Assembly: GCF_964063325.1 (NCBI RefSeq)
Contig: NZ_OZ061315.1
Location: 1,302,001-1,366,000, forward strand
DNA: 64,000 nucleotides
Direction of reading: 5' to 3'
Source: Hafnia alvei
GTDB taxonomy: Bacteria; Pseudomonadota; Gammaproteobacteria; Enterobacterales; Enterobacteriaceae
Under the pieces are notes generated by a model. That model saw only the letters and a list, made by a program, of their open reading frames with translations. It was not told the DNA's origin and did no database searches. The position numbers and the translations under genes were made by a program. How positions within the stretch are numbered: position 1 is the stretch's first letter; each line of letters opens with the position of its first letter. Positions 1-9,075 of the stretch are shown piece by piece.

Positions 1-716
1 TAGTTAGGTCGGAACGGCATATTGTCCACGTCGTTTAACGTTGAGACGCCGGACAGCACTAATATCGTTTCTAGCCCCGCTTGGAAACCTGCCAGAATAT
101 CGGTATTCAGATTATCACCGATGATCACGGTGCTTTCTGAATGAGCCTGCATCTTGTTAAGCGCGGCGCGAATAATCCACGGACTTGGTTTACCAACGTA
201 GAAAGGCTTGCGGCCTGAAATCAGTTCAATCGGCGCACATAACGCGCCACAGGCAGGATAAAAACCACGGCCATGTGTATCTGGATTCGTCGCGATAAAC
301 CGTGCGCCGTTGACCACGAAGTAAGAGGCCTTGTGGATCATTTCCCAGTTATACGAACGGGTTTCACCAACGATAACAAAATCAGGGTTGATATCGGTGA
401 TGGTAAAGCCTGCTTTGTATAACTCGTGAATCAATGCACCTTCACCAATCACATAGGCTTTTTTCCCCTCCTGACGCTTGAGAAAATCGGCGGTGGCCAT
501 AGCCGAGGTGTAAAACACGCTTTCAGGGACATCAAGCCCAGCGGCTGCGAAGCGGTTTGCCAGATCCTGCGCGGTTTGAGAAGGGTAGTTGGTCAGGATA
601 ACCAGAGGAATGTCATTTTCTTGAATACGTGCCAGAAATTTATCTGCACCCGGAACCGGAGTGTTGTCGTGCATCAAAACGCCGTCGATGTCACAAATAA
701 TACTTTTGATTGTCAT
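1..716 (-). CDS. nagD: NagD, HAD-family nucleotide/sugar phosphatase (3' end cut by window edge)
   Basis: HAD-superfamily phosphatase of the NagD subfamily; the family dephosphorylates nucleoside monophosphates such as UMP, and its link to GlcNAc catabolism is through operon membership. The N-terminus reads MTIKSIICDIDGVLMHDN, carrying the HAD motif I DxD (DID), and a later GKPSPWII stretch followed by IIGDNLNTDI gives motifs III/IV. About 238 codons are present; E. coli NagD has 250, so only about a dozen C-terminal residues are missing at the window edge. It is the last gene of nagBACD, 81 bp behind nagC. Cytoplasmic. Confidence 0.95.
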   Translation of the reverse strand, partial: MTIKSIICDIDGVLMHDNTPVPGADKFLARIQENDIPLVILTNYPSQTAQDLANRFAAAGLDVPESVFYTSAMATADFLKRQEGKKAYVIGEGALIHELYKAGFTITDINPDFVIVGETRSYNWEMIHKASYFVVNGARFIATNPDTHGRGFYPACGALCAPIELISGRKPFYVGKPSPWIIRAALNKMQAHSESTVIIGDNLNTDILAGFQAGLETILVLSGVSTLNDVDNMPFRPN

Positions 717-797
717 GGGTTTATTACTCGTTAAGTTGACAAGCACAAATCATATCATGCTTGTCAGTTAACGTAGCAGCTTGAAGTAAGAAGAGAA

Positions 798-2033
798 TTA
801 GTGCGGATGTTGCCCTTCCAGCAGGCGCTGTAGTAATACGCCGTTGAGCATGGCTCGTTTCACTAGCGCAAATGCCCCAATGGCTGACCGATGATCTAAT
901 TCAGACGTGACCACCGGTAGATTAATGCGGAAATTCTTCAACGCCTGAGTATTGATGCAGCTCTGAATCGCAGGCAGCAGCGTTTTTTCTGCTTCAATAA
1001 TTTCACCGGCGATGACCACTTTCTGTGGGTTAAACATGTTAATCGCAATAGCAATGGCGCGACCCAGATAGCGGCCTACCAATTCAATCACTTCTGTTGC
1101 TAGCGCGTCGCCTTTATTTGCCGCTTTGCAGATTGCGCTGATGCTGCAATCGTCCAGCGTGAGCTTGCTGGGATAGCCTTGCTCGAGCAGATGACGAACG
1201 CGTTGTTCAATGGCGGCGTTGGCGGCCACGGTTTCCAAGCAACCGAAGTTCCCGCAGTGGCAACGCTCGCCTAATGGATCGATTTGGATGTGCCCAATCT
1301 CACCAACGTTTCCCTTGCTGCCGAGAAATATTTTCTCGTTCACGATGATACCCGCACCGGTTCCTCGGTGTAGACGTACCAACATTGAATCTTCGCAGTC
1401 GCGGGTGGCGCCGAAATAATGCTCAGCTAAGGCGAGGCTACGAATATCGTGACCAACGAAGCTGGTGACGTTAAATCTGTCTTCTAGCGCTTTGACTAAC
1501 GGCCAATCATTAACGGCAATATGCGGCATGTAGCGCACGATCCCATGCTGCGGATCGACCAATCCGGGCAAGATCACCGCAATGGCAATCAGCTCGCGGA
1601 TTTTACGCTGATAGGTCAACATGAACTGCTCAATGGTATTCAGCAGTGCGTTTTCCACTGTTTCCTGAGTACGCTCAGGCAACGGGTAGTGCTCTTCGGC
1701 CAGCGATTTTCCGCTCATATCGTACAGCGTGATGGTGGCGTCGTGACGCCCTAAGCGGATGGCTACGGTATTGAAGAGGCGTGTTTCTGTCACAATGGAA
1801 ATAGCACGGCGGCCACCGGTAGACGCTTGCTGATCGACTTCTTTGATCAGCCCGCGTTCCAGTAGCTGACGGGTAATTTTGGTGACGCTGGCGGGAGCAA
1901 GCTGGCTTAGTTCGGCAATTTGAATGCGCGAAATAGGGCCTTGTAGATCGATTAAACGATAAACAGCGGCGCTGTTAAGTTGTTTAACCAGATCTACGTT
2001 ACCAATTTGTCCTTGTCCGCCTGTTGTCATCAA
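798..2033 (-). CDS. nagC: NagC, GlcNAc-6-P responsive ROK-family repressor
   Basis: Transcriptional repressor of the nag regulon and chitin genes; GlcNAc-6-phosphate is the known inducer. The N-terminal winged helix-turn-helix spans about residues 20-75 (GPISRIQIAELSQLAPASVT), followed by a ROK sugar-kinase-like fold with the zinc motif CHCGNFGCLE near residues 260-270. Near-identical over its length to E. coli NagC (406 aa; 411 here). Two adjacent ATG codons begin the frame and the second aligns with the E. coli start, so the protein may be one residue shorter. Third gene of nagBACD; NagC-like boxes are seen upstream of nagB/nagE and chiP in this same window. Confidence 0.97.
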   Translation of the reverse strand: MMTTGGQGQIGNVDLVKQLNSAAVYRLIDLQGPISRIQIAELSQLAPASVTKITRQLLERGLIKEVDQQASTGGRRAISIVTETRLFNTVAIRLGRHDATITLYDMSGKSLAEEHYPLPERTQETVENALLNTIEQFMLTYQRKIRELIAIAVILPGLVDPQHGIVRYMPHIAVNDWPLVKALEDRFNVTSFVGHDIRSLALAEHYFGATRDCEDSMLVRLHRGTGAGIIVNEKIFLGSKGNVGEIGHIQIDPLGERCHCGNFGCLETVAANAAIEQRVRHLLEQGYPSKLTLDDCSISAICKAANKGDALATEVIELVGRYLGRAIAIAINMFNPQKVVIAGEIIEAEKTLLPAIQSCINTQALKNFRINLPVVTSELDHRSAIGAFALVKRAMLNGVLLQRLLEGQHPH

Positions 2034-2103
2034 TTTATTACCCGCTTAGAAAAATAGAGCTCAAGTTAATAAAGAAAGCACGCAGACTGATGTACGTTCT
2101 TTC

Positions 2104-3255
2104 TTATTTATTTTCGTAAACCGTTTCGCCGTTCACGATGGTTTTGATCACGCGATAGTCTGAAGTGAAAGCGGTCAGGTTCGCCACTTTTCCCGCTTCG
2201 ATGCTTCCCAGACGGCTATCAACACCTATCGCGCGAGACGGATAGAGCGTTGCCATGCGCAATGCTTCATCTAGAGCAATACCGACGTGCTCAACGCTGT
2301 TTTTGACGGCGTCGATCATAGTCAGCGCAGAACCGCTCAGCGTACCGTTTTCATCAACGACTAAACCGTTGCGGTAATATACTGTTTTTCCGGCGAAAAT
2401 GAAGTGATCTATGTTGGCGCCTGCAGGGGCAGTCGCATCGGTGACCAGCACCAGATGTTCGCCTTTCAGACGTTTAGCCAGACGAATACTTGGCCAAGCG
2501 ACGTGGTGACCATCGGCGATAATGCCGGTGTACACTTCAGGGGTATCAAAGATAGCGCCCATCAGGCCTGGTGCACGACCAGAAATGGCTGGCATCGCAT
2601 TATAAAGGTGAGTCGCAAAGCTCATACCTGCGGCGAAGCCTTTGCGCGCTTCTTCATAGGTGGCGTTGGAGTGGCCAGCGGAAACCACAATACCTGCGGC
2701 TTTCAGCTGCTGGATAGATGCCTGAGTTGCAACTTCCGGAGCCATCGTCACTTTGGTGATGGCGTCTGCGTGCTCGCACATGAAATCGATCATTTCATGA
2801 TCCGGTTTACGGATGTATTTCGGATTGTGCGTGCCTTTCTTTTCCAAGCTGATGTATGGGCCTTCAATATGCAGACCTAGCGCCTGATTCTGGTGCTTGG
2901 TCAGATAGCTGCGCATAACATCGATACCGTGCTTCATTAAATCGTCAGCACTGGTGATAAGCGTAGGTAAATAGCTGGTACAGCCTGATTTCTCGTTGGC
3001 GTGCTGCATGATTTCAAGCGTTTCTTCCGAAACAGCTTCGACAGAATCATTAAACTGAACGCCGCCACAGCCATTAAGTTGCAGATCGATGAAACCAGGA
3101 GCAAGGATTGCTCCGCCTAGATCGTGAGTTTCAATGCCTGACGGAAGTTCAGCGACAGGACAGATCTTTTCAATTAAGCCATTGGCGATCATTACTGCAT
3201 GGTCGTCGAGAATATCGTGGCCGGTATAAATCCGACAATGGGTCAAAGCGTACAT
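2104..3255 (-). CDS. nagA: NagA, N-acetylglucosamine-6-phosphate deacetylase
   Basis: Cytoplasmic amidohydrolase converting GlcNAc-6-P to GlcN-6-P plus acetate, the committed step of amino-sugar catabolism. Seen: metal and catalytic segments HIEGPYIS, SAGHSNAT, ATHLYNAM and VTDATAPAG in the expected order; 383 aa against 382 in E. coli. The open frame extends one GTG codon upstream, but the ATG matches the family N-terminus (MYALT) and has an AGGGG about seven bases before it. It lies 27 bp downstream of nagB, so it is co-transcribed. Confidence 0.97.
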   Translation of the reverse strand: MYALTHCRIYTGHDILDDHAVMIANGLIEKICPVAELPSGIETHDLGGAILAPGFIDLQLNGCGGVQFNDSVEAVSEETLEIMQHANEKSGCTSYLPTLITSADDLMKHGIDVMRSYLTKHQNQALGLHIEGPYISLEKKGTHNPKYIRKPDHEMIDFMCEHADAITKVTMAPEVATQASIQQLKAAGIVVSAGHSNATYEEARKGFAAGMSFATHLYNAMPAISGRAPGLMGAIFDTPEVYTGIIADGHHVAWPSIRLAKRLKGEHLVLVTDATAPAGANIDHFIFAGKTVYYRNGLVVDENGTLSGSALTMIDAVKNSVEHVGIALDEALRMATLYPSRAIGVDSRLGSIEAGKVANLTAFTSDYRVIKTIVNGETVYENK

Positions 3256-3282
3256 CACATACCCCTGGTTACAGGTTGAAAA

Positions 3283-4083
3283 TTATAGATTCTTCATGTT
3301 TTCCGCTTCTAACTCGCGGAAGTACTTAACTGTTTTGACTTTCAGCTCCATCGTGGAAGGCTCATCACATACGATGACGGACTTCGGATGAAGTTGCAGA
3401 GCGCTGATCGTCCACATATGGTTGACGCTGCCTTCAACGGCGGCCTGCAGAGACAGCGCTTTCGCGTGGCCAGTGACCAAAATCATCACTTCTTCAGCAT
3501 CTAACAACGTGCCAACGCCGACGGTAAGCGCATATTTTGGCACTTTTGTCATGTCGCCATCAAAGAAACGAGAGTTTGCTATGCGGGTTTCTTCGGTCAA
3601 CGTTTTGATGCGAGTGCGAGAAGCTAAAGATGATGCTGGCTCGTTAAAAGCAATATGCCCATCGTTACCTACACCACCCATAAACAGATTGATTCTGCCG
3701 TAGGATTTGATTTTTTCTTCGTAGCGGCGGCACTCGGTATCAACATCAGCCGCATTGCCGTTCAGCAAGTTGATGTTTTCACGTGGGATATCCACGTGGT
3801 TGAAGAAATTATTATACATGAAGCTATGGTAGCTTTCTGGATGCTCTTCCGGCAGACCGATGTATTCGTCCATGTTGAACGTAACTACGTTCTTAAAGCT
3901 GATTTCGCCAGCCTTGTGCAGTTCGATTAAACGTTTGTAGGTTTGCAGCGGGGTGCCGCCGGTTGGTAGGCCAAGAACAAATGGGCGTTCAGCCGTTGGT
4001 TTGAAGGCATTGATACGGTTAACAATATGACGGGCAGACCATAAGCCAACGTCTGCAGCATTACTTAGAGGGATAAGTCTCAT
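3283..4083 (-). CDS. nagB: NagB, glucosamine-6-phosphate deaminase
   Basis: Isomerises and deaminates GlcN-6-P to fructose-6-P and ammonia, feeding glycolysis; in E. coli it is a hexamer allosterically activated by GlcNAc-6-P. Length (266 aa) equals the E. coli enzyme. Visible motifs: LPTGGTP (phosphate loop), NMDEYIG with the catalytic Asp, and GVGNDGHIAFNEP with the catalytic His. First gene of nagBACD, divergent from nagE across a regulatory region carrying CRP-like and NagC-like sites. Confidence 0.98.
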   Translation of the reverse strand: MRLIPLSNAADVGLWSARHIVNRINAFKPTAERPFVLGLPTGGTPLQTYKRLIELHKAGEISFKNVVTFNMDEYIGLPEEHPESYHSFMYNNFFNHVDIPRENINLLNGNAADVDTECRRYEEKIKSYGRINLFMGGVGNDGHIAFNEPASSLASRTRIKTLTEETRIANSRFFDGDMTKVPKYALTVGVGTLLDAEEVMILVTGHAKALSLQAAVEGSVNHMWTISALQLHPKSVIVCDEPSTMELKVKTVKYFRELEAENMKNL

Positions 4084-4199
4084 AGGGCACCTTTAGTGAA
4101 TATAAATCTATATTATAAACGGGGGTCCACATTGCTCTTTGCTCAGAGTATAAGGCGTAATGCTTGCTAACGACTAATGTGTGACCTAACGCCGTTTGG

Positions 4200-4221
4200 A
4201 TTTTTCGAATGATAAAATAAG
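4200..4221. promoter_or_regulatory. NagC-like operator, nagB-proximal
   Basis: An interrupted AT-rich dyad, ATTTTTCGAATGATAAAATAA, resembling NagC boxes (T-rich arm with TTCG, A-rich arm). It sits upstream of nagB in the divergent region. Its centre is about 93 bp from the second candidate operator, roughly nine helical turns. Matched by eye from memory of the motif. Confidence 0.5.
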
Positions 4222-4262
4222 TTTTGTATGATGGCTAGCAATTAGGCATGTTTAGAGCCTCC

Positions 4263-4284
4263 TTTGGTGATATTTATCACAAAA
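4263..4284. promoter_or_regulatory. CRP (cAMP receptor protein) site, nagB/nagE
   Basis: GGTGA-N6-TCACA with symmetric flanks (TTTGGTGATATTTATCACAA), a near-canonical CRP site between the two divergent genes and between the two NagC-like boxes, the same architecture known for E. coli nagE-nagB. The 341-bp divergent region otherwise shows only AT-rich promoter-like sequence. Confidence 0.8.
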
Positions 4285-4292
4285 CTGGAGGT

Positions 4293-4315
4293 TTTAATTT
4301 GCGGAGAAAAATAAT
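4293..4315. promoter_or_regulatory. NagC-like operator, nagE-proximal
   Basis: The second dyad, TTAATTTGCGGAGAAAAATA, matches the NagC pattern on its complement (TTATTTTT, then TCTCCGC, then AAATTAA). It lies on the nagE side of the CRP site. With the nagB-proximal box it would allow a NagC repression loop as described in E. coli. Inference from pattern and position. Confidence 0.5.
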
Positions 4316-4424
4316 TTTTTTACACTCCTGATTGTAGTCCATACTGTCAACTTAATAATTAAGTCAGTTATGACGTGACCATGAGCAGTGCCAATTCGAG
4401 CAATGACGGGTCCACAAGGGGGAA

Positions 4425-6464
4425 ATGGTGAGTATTTTAGGTTATCTGCAAAAAGTCGGCCGTGCGCTGATGGTACCGGTGGCGACGCTACCGGCTGCCG
4501 CGATATTAATGGGTGTCGGTTATTGGATCGACCCGGTAGGTTGGGGTGGCGCTAATGCGTTAGCGGCCTTCTTCATCAAGTCGGGCTCTGCCATTATCGA
4601 CAACATGTCCGTACTGTTTGCGATCGGTGTCGCTTACGGTATGTCTAAAGATAAAGACGGCGCTGCCGCATTAACTGGCTTTGTTGGCTTCTTGGTATTG
4701 ACTACGCTGTGCTCTCCAGCCGCGGTAGCCATGATCCAGAAAATCCCTGCGGATCAGGTTCCAGCTGCATTCGGTAAGATTAACAACCAGTTCGTCGGTA
4801 TCTTGGTTGGTATTATCTCTGCTGAACTGTACAACCGCTTCAGCGGCGTTGAGTTGCCGAAGGCGCTGTCCTTCTTCAGCGGCCGTCGTCTGGTGCCAAT
4901 TTTGACCTCTTTCGTCATGATTCTGGTGGCGTTTATCCTGATGTACATCTGGCCGTTAATCTTCGACGGACTGGTGAACTTCGGTGAACACATTCAGAAA
5001 ATGGGCTCTGTCGGCGCAGGTATCTACGCGTTCTTCAACCGTTTGCTGATCCCTGTTGGTCTGCATCATGCTCTGAACTCCGTATTCTGGTTTGACGTTG
5101 CGGGTATTAACGACATTCCTAACTTCTTGGGTGGCGCACAGTCTATCGAAGCGGGCAAAGCCGTTGTTGGTATCACTGGCCGCTATCAGGCTGGTTTCTT
5201 CCCAATCATGATGTTTGGTTTACCAGGTGCTGCGCTGGCGATTTACCATTGCGCACGTCCAGAAAACAAAGCCAAAGTGGCCGGTATCATGATGGCCGCT
5301 GCGTTTGCAGCCTTCTTCACCGGTATCACTGAACCGTTGGAATTCTCCTTCATGTTCGTGGCACCAGTTCTGTATGTTCTGCATGCATTCCTGACCGGTA
5401 TTTCCGTATTCATCGCAGCTTCTATGCACTGGATTGCGGGCTTCGGCTTCAGCGCCGGTCTGGTGGATATGGTGCTGTCTTCACGTAACCCGTTGGCAAC
5501 TCACTGGTACATGCTGATCCCTCAGGGTCTGGTGTTCTTCGTGATTTACTACGTGGTGTTCCGTTTCACTATCACCAAATTCAACCTGCTGACCCCTGGC
5601 CGTGAACTGGCTACTGACGCTGACGAAAGCGCTGATGGCTACGATCTGGATCTGGATAATGCGAAAGGCGGTAACGAAACGGCAAATCTGGCACGCAACT
5701 ACATTGCCGCGGTTGGTGGCTCTGCCAATATCACCGGTATCGATGCATGTATCACGCGTCTGCGTCTGAGTGTTAAAGACTCTGCTATCGTCAACGACAG
5801 TTTGGCTAAACGTCTGGGTGCTTCGGGTGTTATTCGCCTGAACAAACAGAGCGTACAGGTCATCGTGGGTACACGTGCTGAAGCAATCGCGACCGCAATG
5901 CGTGGCGTGATGGCATCGGGTCCAATTGAAGCCGCTGTTGCTCATGCTGCGCCTGCAGCAGCTGAAGTGAAAGCACAGGCAACGCCAAACGCTGCTGCGG
6001 TGGTTAAAGCGACGCTGGTTTCTCCAATCACCGGTGAAGTGGTTGCGTTGGATCAGGTTCCTGACGAAGCGTTCGCCAGCAAAGCCGTGGGCGACGGTGT
6101 GGCGGTTCGCCCAACGGATAAAACCGTGGTTTCCCCAGCACGTGGCACTATTGTTAAGATCTTCAACACCAACCATGCGTTCTGTTTAGAAACGGATGAA
6201 GGCGCAGAAATCGTTGTTCATATGGGCATCGACACCGTGGCGTTGAATGGTCAAGGCTTCAAACGTCTGGTTGAAGAGGGTGCAGAAGTGAAAGCAGGTC
6301 AGCCAATTCTAGAAATGGATTTGGAATATCTGAACGCCAATGCACGCTCAATGATTAGCCCTGTTGTTGTCAGCAACATCGATGATTTCGGTGGTCTGAA
6401 AGCGCTGGCTGCCGGTCATGTCGTGGCGGGTGAAACCAAGCTGTATGACATCACTGCAAAATAA
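4425..6464 (+). CDS. nagE: NagE, GlcNAc-specific PTS permease EIICBA
   Basis: Inner-membrane phosphotransferase permease that imports and phosphorylates N-acetylglucosamine. Order of domains: EIIC (about residues 1-385, multiple hydrophobic helices, ITEPLEF substrate-site motif), EIIB (about 400-490, phospho-Cys442 in DACITRLR), an Ala/Pro linker, and EIIA (about 525-679, His584 in TNHAF and phospho-His599 in VVHMGID). At 679 aa it is longer than E. coli NagE (648), mainly in EIIC, and resembles Klebsiella/Serratia-type homologues. Its own EIIA means it does not need a separate IIA partner. The ATG at the annotated start is followed by GTG and preceded by AAGGGGGAAA. Confidence 0.96.
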   Translation: MVSILGYLQKVGRALMVPVATLPAAAILMGVGYWIDPVGWGGANALAAFFIKSGSAIIDNMSVLFAIGVAYGMSKDKDGAAALTGFVGFLVLTTLCSPAAVAMIQKIPADQVPAAFGKINNQFVGILVGIISAELYNRFSGVELPKALSFFSGRRLVPILTSFVMILVAFILMYIWPLIFDGLVNFGEHIQKMGSVGAGIYAFFNRLLIPVGLHHALNSVFWFDVAGINDIPNFLGGAQSIEAGKAVVGITGRYQAGFFPIMMFGLPGAALAIYHCARPENKAKVAGIMMAAAFAAFFTGITEPLEFSFMFVAPVLYVLHAFLTGISVFIAASMHWIAGFGFSAGLVDMVLSSRNPLATHWYMLIPQGLVFFVIYYVVFRFTITKFNLLTPGRELATDADESADGYDLDLDNAKGGNETANLARNYIAAVGGSANITGIDACITRLRLSVKDSAIVNDSLAKRLGASGVIRLNKQSVQVIVGTRAEAIATAMRGVMASGPIEAAVAHAAPAAAEVKAQATPNAAAVVKATLVSPITGEVVALDQVPDEAFASKAVGDGVAVRPTDKTVVSPARGTIVKIFNTNHAFCLETDEGAEIVVHMGIDTVALNGQGFKRLVEEGAEVKAGQPILEMDLEYLNANARSMISPVVVSNIDDFGGLKALAAGHVVAGETKLYDITAK

Positions 6465-6531
6465 GAGCTTTGCAAAATAACTTGCTGGTGAACGGTTAGC
6501 TGATTTATCAGAAACTGTTTTAAGCAAGCAG

Positions 6532-6565
6532 AACGGAGAAGGGGTGACCTTTCTCCGTTTTTTTG
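6532..6565 (+). terminator. Rho-independent terminator of nagE
   Basis: Stem AACGGAGAA / TTCTCCGTT separated by a 10-nt loop and followed by a run of seven T. It sits between nagE and glnS, which are in the same direction but separately transcribed. Confidence 0.85.
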
Positions 6566-6730
6566 TTTTTAGCGTCCGCTGATATACAGTGTCACTTAGC
6601 AGATCTGTCATCTTTTGACATAACCATGGAAAAAACGCCGTGATAATGGCAACAAACGGTTGTTTCCCGCCACAGGTTGTAAGATCATTACTGGTTATGA
6701 GTCGCGTTTTTAGGCATAGAGGAATAGAAA

Positions 6731-8398
6731 ATGAGTGAGGCTGAAGCCCGCCCAAGTAACTTTATCCGTCAGATCATCGATGAAGATCTGGCCTCAGGTA
6801 AACATAATTCAGTTCATACCCGTTTTCCGCCGGAGCCAAACGGCTACCTGCATATTGGCCACGCCAAATCCATTTGCCTGAACTTTGGCATTGCCAAAGA
6901 CTATCAAGGCCAGTGCAATCTGCGCTTTGATGACACCAACCCGGTGAAAGAAGACATTGAATACGTTGAGTCAATTAAACGCGACGTACAGTGGCTAGGT
7001 TTTGAGTGGAGCGGCGCGGTGCGTTACTCCTCTGATTACTTCGATCAGCTGCACCAGTACGCCGTTGAGCTGATTAGCAAGGGGCTGGCTTACGTTGATG
7101 AGCTTACTCCTGAGCAGATCCGTGAATATCGCGGGACCCTGACATCTCCGGGCAAAAATAGCCCGTATCGCGACCGTAGCGTCGAAGAGAATCTGGCACT
7201 GTTCGAAAAAATGCGTAACGGCGAATTTGCCGAAGGCTCTGCGTGCCTACGCGCCAAAATTGATATGGCGTCTCCGTTTATCGTGATGCGCGATCCGGTT
7301 CTGTACCGTATTAAATTTGCTGAACATCACCAGACCGGCAACAAATGGTGCATCTACCCGATGTACGATTTCACCCACTGCATTTCTGATGCGCTGGAAG
7401 GGATCACGCATTCACTGTGTACGCTGGAGTTCCAAGACAACCGCCGTCTATACGACTGGGTTTTGGATAACATCACCATTCCAACCCATCCGCGTCAGTA
7501 CGAGTTCTCTCGTCTGAATCTCGAATATGCCATTATGTCTAAGCGTAAGCTGAACCAGCTGGTGACCGAGAAAATTGTGGAAGGCTGGGACGACCCACGT
7601 ATGCCAACGATTTCTGGCCTGCGCCGTCGCGGATATACTGCAGCTTCTATCCGTGAATTCTGCCTGCGTATTGGTGTGACCAAGCAAGACAACAACGTTG
7701 AAATGGCTGCGTTGGAATCCTGCGTGCGTGATGACCTAAATGAAATCGCACCGCGTGCGATGGCGGTTCTGGATCCGGTCAAAGTGGTTATTGAAAACAT
7801 GTCTGCGGATAGCGTAGAAATGCTGGCGATGCCAAACCATCCGAACAAGCCAGAAATGGGCAAACGCGAAGTGCCGTTTAGCAACGAGATCTATATCGAT
7901 CGTGCCGATTTCCGCGAAGAAGCCAACAAACAATACAAGCGCTTAGTCTTGGGCAAAGAAGTTCGCCTGCGTAATGCCTATGTGATTAAAGCCGAGCGCG
8001 TTGAGAAAGACGCGGATGGTGAAATCACTACCATTTACTGCACCTATGATGCGGATACTTTGAGCAAAGATCCTGCTGATGGTCGCAAAGTGAAAGGCGT
8101 TATTCACTGGGTATCTGCAAACCACGCAGTGCCTGCTGAATTCCATCTGTACGATCGCTTGTTCAGCGTTGCAAACCCAGGAGCGGCGGAAGACTTCCTG
8201 TCTACCATCAACCCTGAGTCGTTGGTTATCCGCAAAGGTTTTGTTGAACCAAGCCTTGGTGTAGCGACTCCTGAAGTCACCTATCAGTTTGAACGTGAAG
8301 GTTATTTCTGCGCTGACTGCCGCTATTCCGCGCCAGACCATTTAGTGTTTAACCGCACTGTGGGTCTGCGCGATACGTGGGCAAAAGTGGGTGCATAA
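6731..8398 (+). CDS. glnS: Glutaminyl-tRNA synthetase
   Basis: Class Ib aminoacyl-tRNA synthetase charging tRNA-Gln in the cytoplasm. The HIGH motif is at residues 41-44 (YLHIGHAKS) and the KMSKS-type loop reads IMSKRKL. Length is 555 aa against 554 in E. coli, with near-identical N-terminus (MSEAEARPSNFIRQIIDEDL). The ATG follows AGAGGAATAGAAA. It stands alone, with a terminator before it and an elaborate hairpin element behind it. Confidence 0.98.
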   Translation: MSEAEARPSNFIRQIIDEDLASGKHNSVHTRFPPEPNGYLHIGHAKSICLNFGIAKDYQGQCNLRFDDTNPVKEDIEYVESIKRDVQWLGFEWSGAVRYSSDYFDQLHQYAVELISKGLAYVDELTPEQIREYRGTLTSPGKNSPYRDRSVEENLALFEKMRNGEFAEGSACLRAKIDMASPFIVMRDPVLYRIKFAEHHQTGNKWCIYPMYDFTHCISDALEGITHSLCTLEFQDNRRLYDWVLDNITIPTHPRQYEFSRLNLEYAIMSKRKLNQLVTEKIVEGWDDPRMPTISGLRRRGYTAASIREFCLRIGVTKQDNNVEMAALESCVRDDLNEIAPRAMAVLDPVKVVIENMSADSVEMLAMPNHPNKPEMGKREVPFSNEIYIDRADFREEANKQYKRLVLGKEVRLRNAYVIKAERVEKDADGEITTIYCTYDADTLSKDPADGRKVKGVIHWVSANHAVPAEFHLYDRLFSVANPGAAEDFLSTINPESLVIRKGFVEPSLGVATPEVTYQFEREGYFCADCRYSAPDHLVFNRTVGLRDTWAKVGA

Positions 8399-8416
8399 CC
8401 CAAGATAGTCATCATT

Positions 8417-8588
8417 AAAAAGCCGCTTACGTTGTAAGTAGTACTGGTCATTTAAGCCTGATTTTAGGGGAAGTACACCGATGGGGTCGTAGCGGCGTAA
8501 GCCGCCGGAGCGCCCCGCGGTGTGCTAGCCCCGTGTATCTCGATTTCTTAAACGATCCGCATTACTTATGCCGTAAGTGGCTTTTTTT
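8417..8588 (+). repeat. Extended 172-nt hairpin element ending in a T-tract behind glnS
   Basis: The outer arms AAAAAGCCGCTTACG and CGTAAGTGGCTTTTTTT pair as a normal terminator, but about 115 nt sit between them. That interior is itself palindromic in layers: GGTCATTTAAG with CTTAAACGATCC, then GGGGAAGTACACCG with CGGTGTGCTAGCCCC, then a GGGG/CCCC pair, then GCGGC-GTAA-GCCGC with a GNRA-type tetraloop. The element would terminate glnS transcripts and could yield a stable RNA. It may be an old terminator whose loop took in a palindromic repeat. The function is unknown. Confidence 0.65.
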
Positions 8589-8920
8589 ATCTGTCTTCAA
8601 TCGTCCCCCTTTCTAATTTAAATCCTAATTGTAAATAGTTTAGTAACTCGATGTTATTTCTCGAGGTGTATAAACGCCCTCTGAATATTTGTTTAACGAA
8701 TTAATTAATTGCCACAGATTTACCTCGGCATAAAAATGGTTATCCCTCCAGCGTCTGTTTTCTAAGCATTCTCACCTGAGCTTACAATGAAATTACAAAT
8801 ATAATGCTGTTTTTAAAGGGTATTTTAATATTCCCCCAGCAAAAGTGTGTCACATGTAACAAAACATTAAAATATGTGCACTCGGTCAAGAATTGACACA
8901 ATTGTTTTACTTTTCATTTG

Positions 8921-8942
8921 ATAATTCGCGTCGCGAAAAATA
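8921..8942. promoter_or_regulatory. NagC operator upstream of chiP
   Basis: ATAATTCGCGTCGCGAAAAA contains a perfect TTCGCG-T-CGCGAA dyad flanked by AT-rich arms, a better NagC-type match than the two in the nagB/nagE region. It overlaps the likely chiP promoter start region, consistent with repression. In E. coli chiP is a known NagC target. Confidence 0.7.
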
Positions 8943-9056
8943 GTCTAAGACGGTAGATGAGCAATTGAGTTATTCACTCTACTACGAATTAATTTTTCCC
9001 CATTTTAGGGGTTTTGCGTCCTAGACCGGTGAACGTCAAGGGTCGCGTTTTTCAAA

Positions 9057-9067
9057 GTCAAAGAGGA
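9057..9067 (+). promoter_or_regulatory. ChiX small-RNA target over the chiP ribosome binding site
   Basis: GTCAAAGAGGA includes the Shine-Dalgarno AGAGG nine bases before the chiP ATG. It is complementary to the UCCUCUUUGAC seed of the E. coli/Salmonella sRNA ChiX as I remember it. ChiX silences chitoporin translation until chitosugar mRNA titrates it. The chiX gene is not in this window. Confidence 0.7.
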
Positions 9068-9075
9068 TCGATTTT

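Larger units (their letters stand above)
8589..9075 (+). promoter_or_regulatory. chiP upstream region: AT-rich promoter and long leader
   Basis: 487 bp without a credible gene. It is very AT-rich in its first half. It contains TTGACA at 8893-8898 with a weak TTTGAT 18 bp on, a CRP-like half-matched site (TGTGT-N6-TAACA at 8846-8861), a NagC dyad and a sRNA target just before chiP. Apart from these I see nothing. Confidence 0.5.

Noticed and set aside
5481..6176. 231-codon open frame opposite nagE
   Set aside because: Shadow of the nagE IIC/IIB coding sequence; Cys/His/Arg-rich translation without any recognised motif and no ribosome site.
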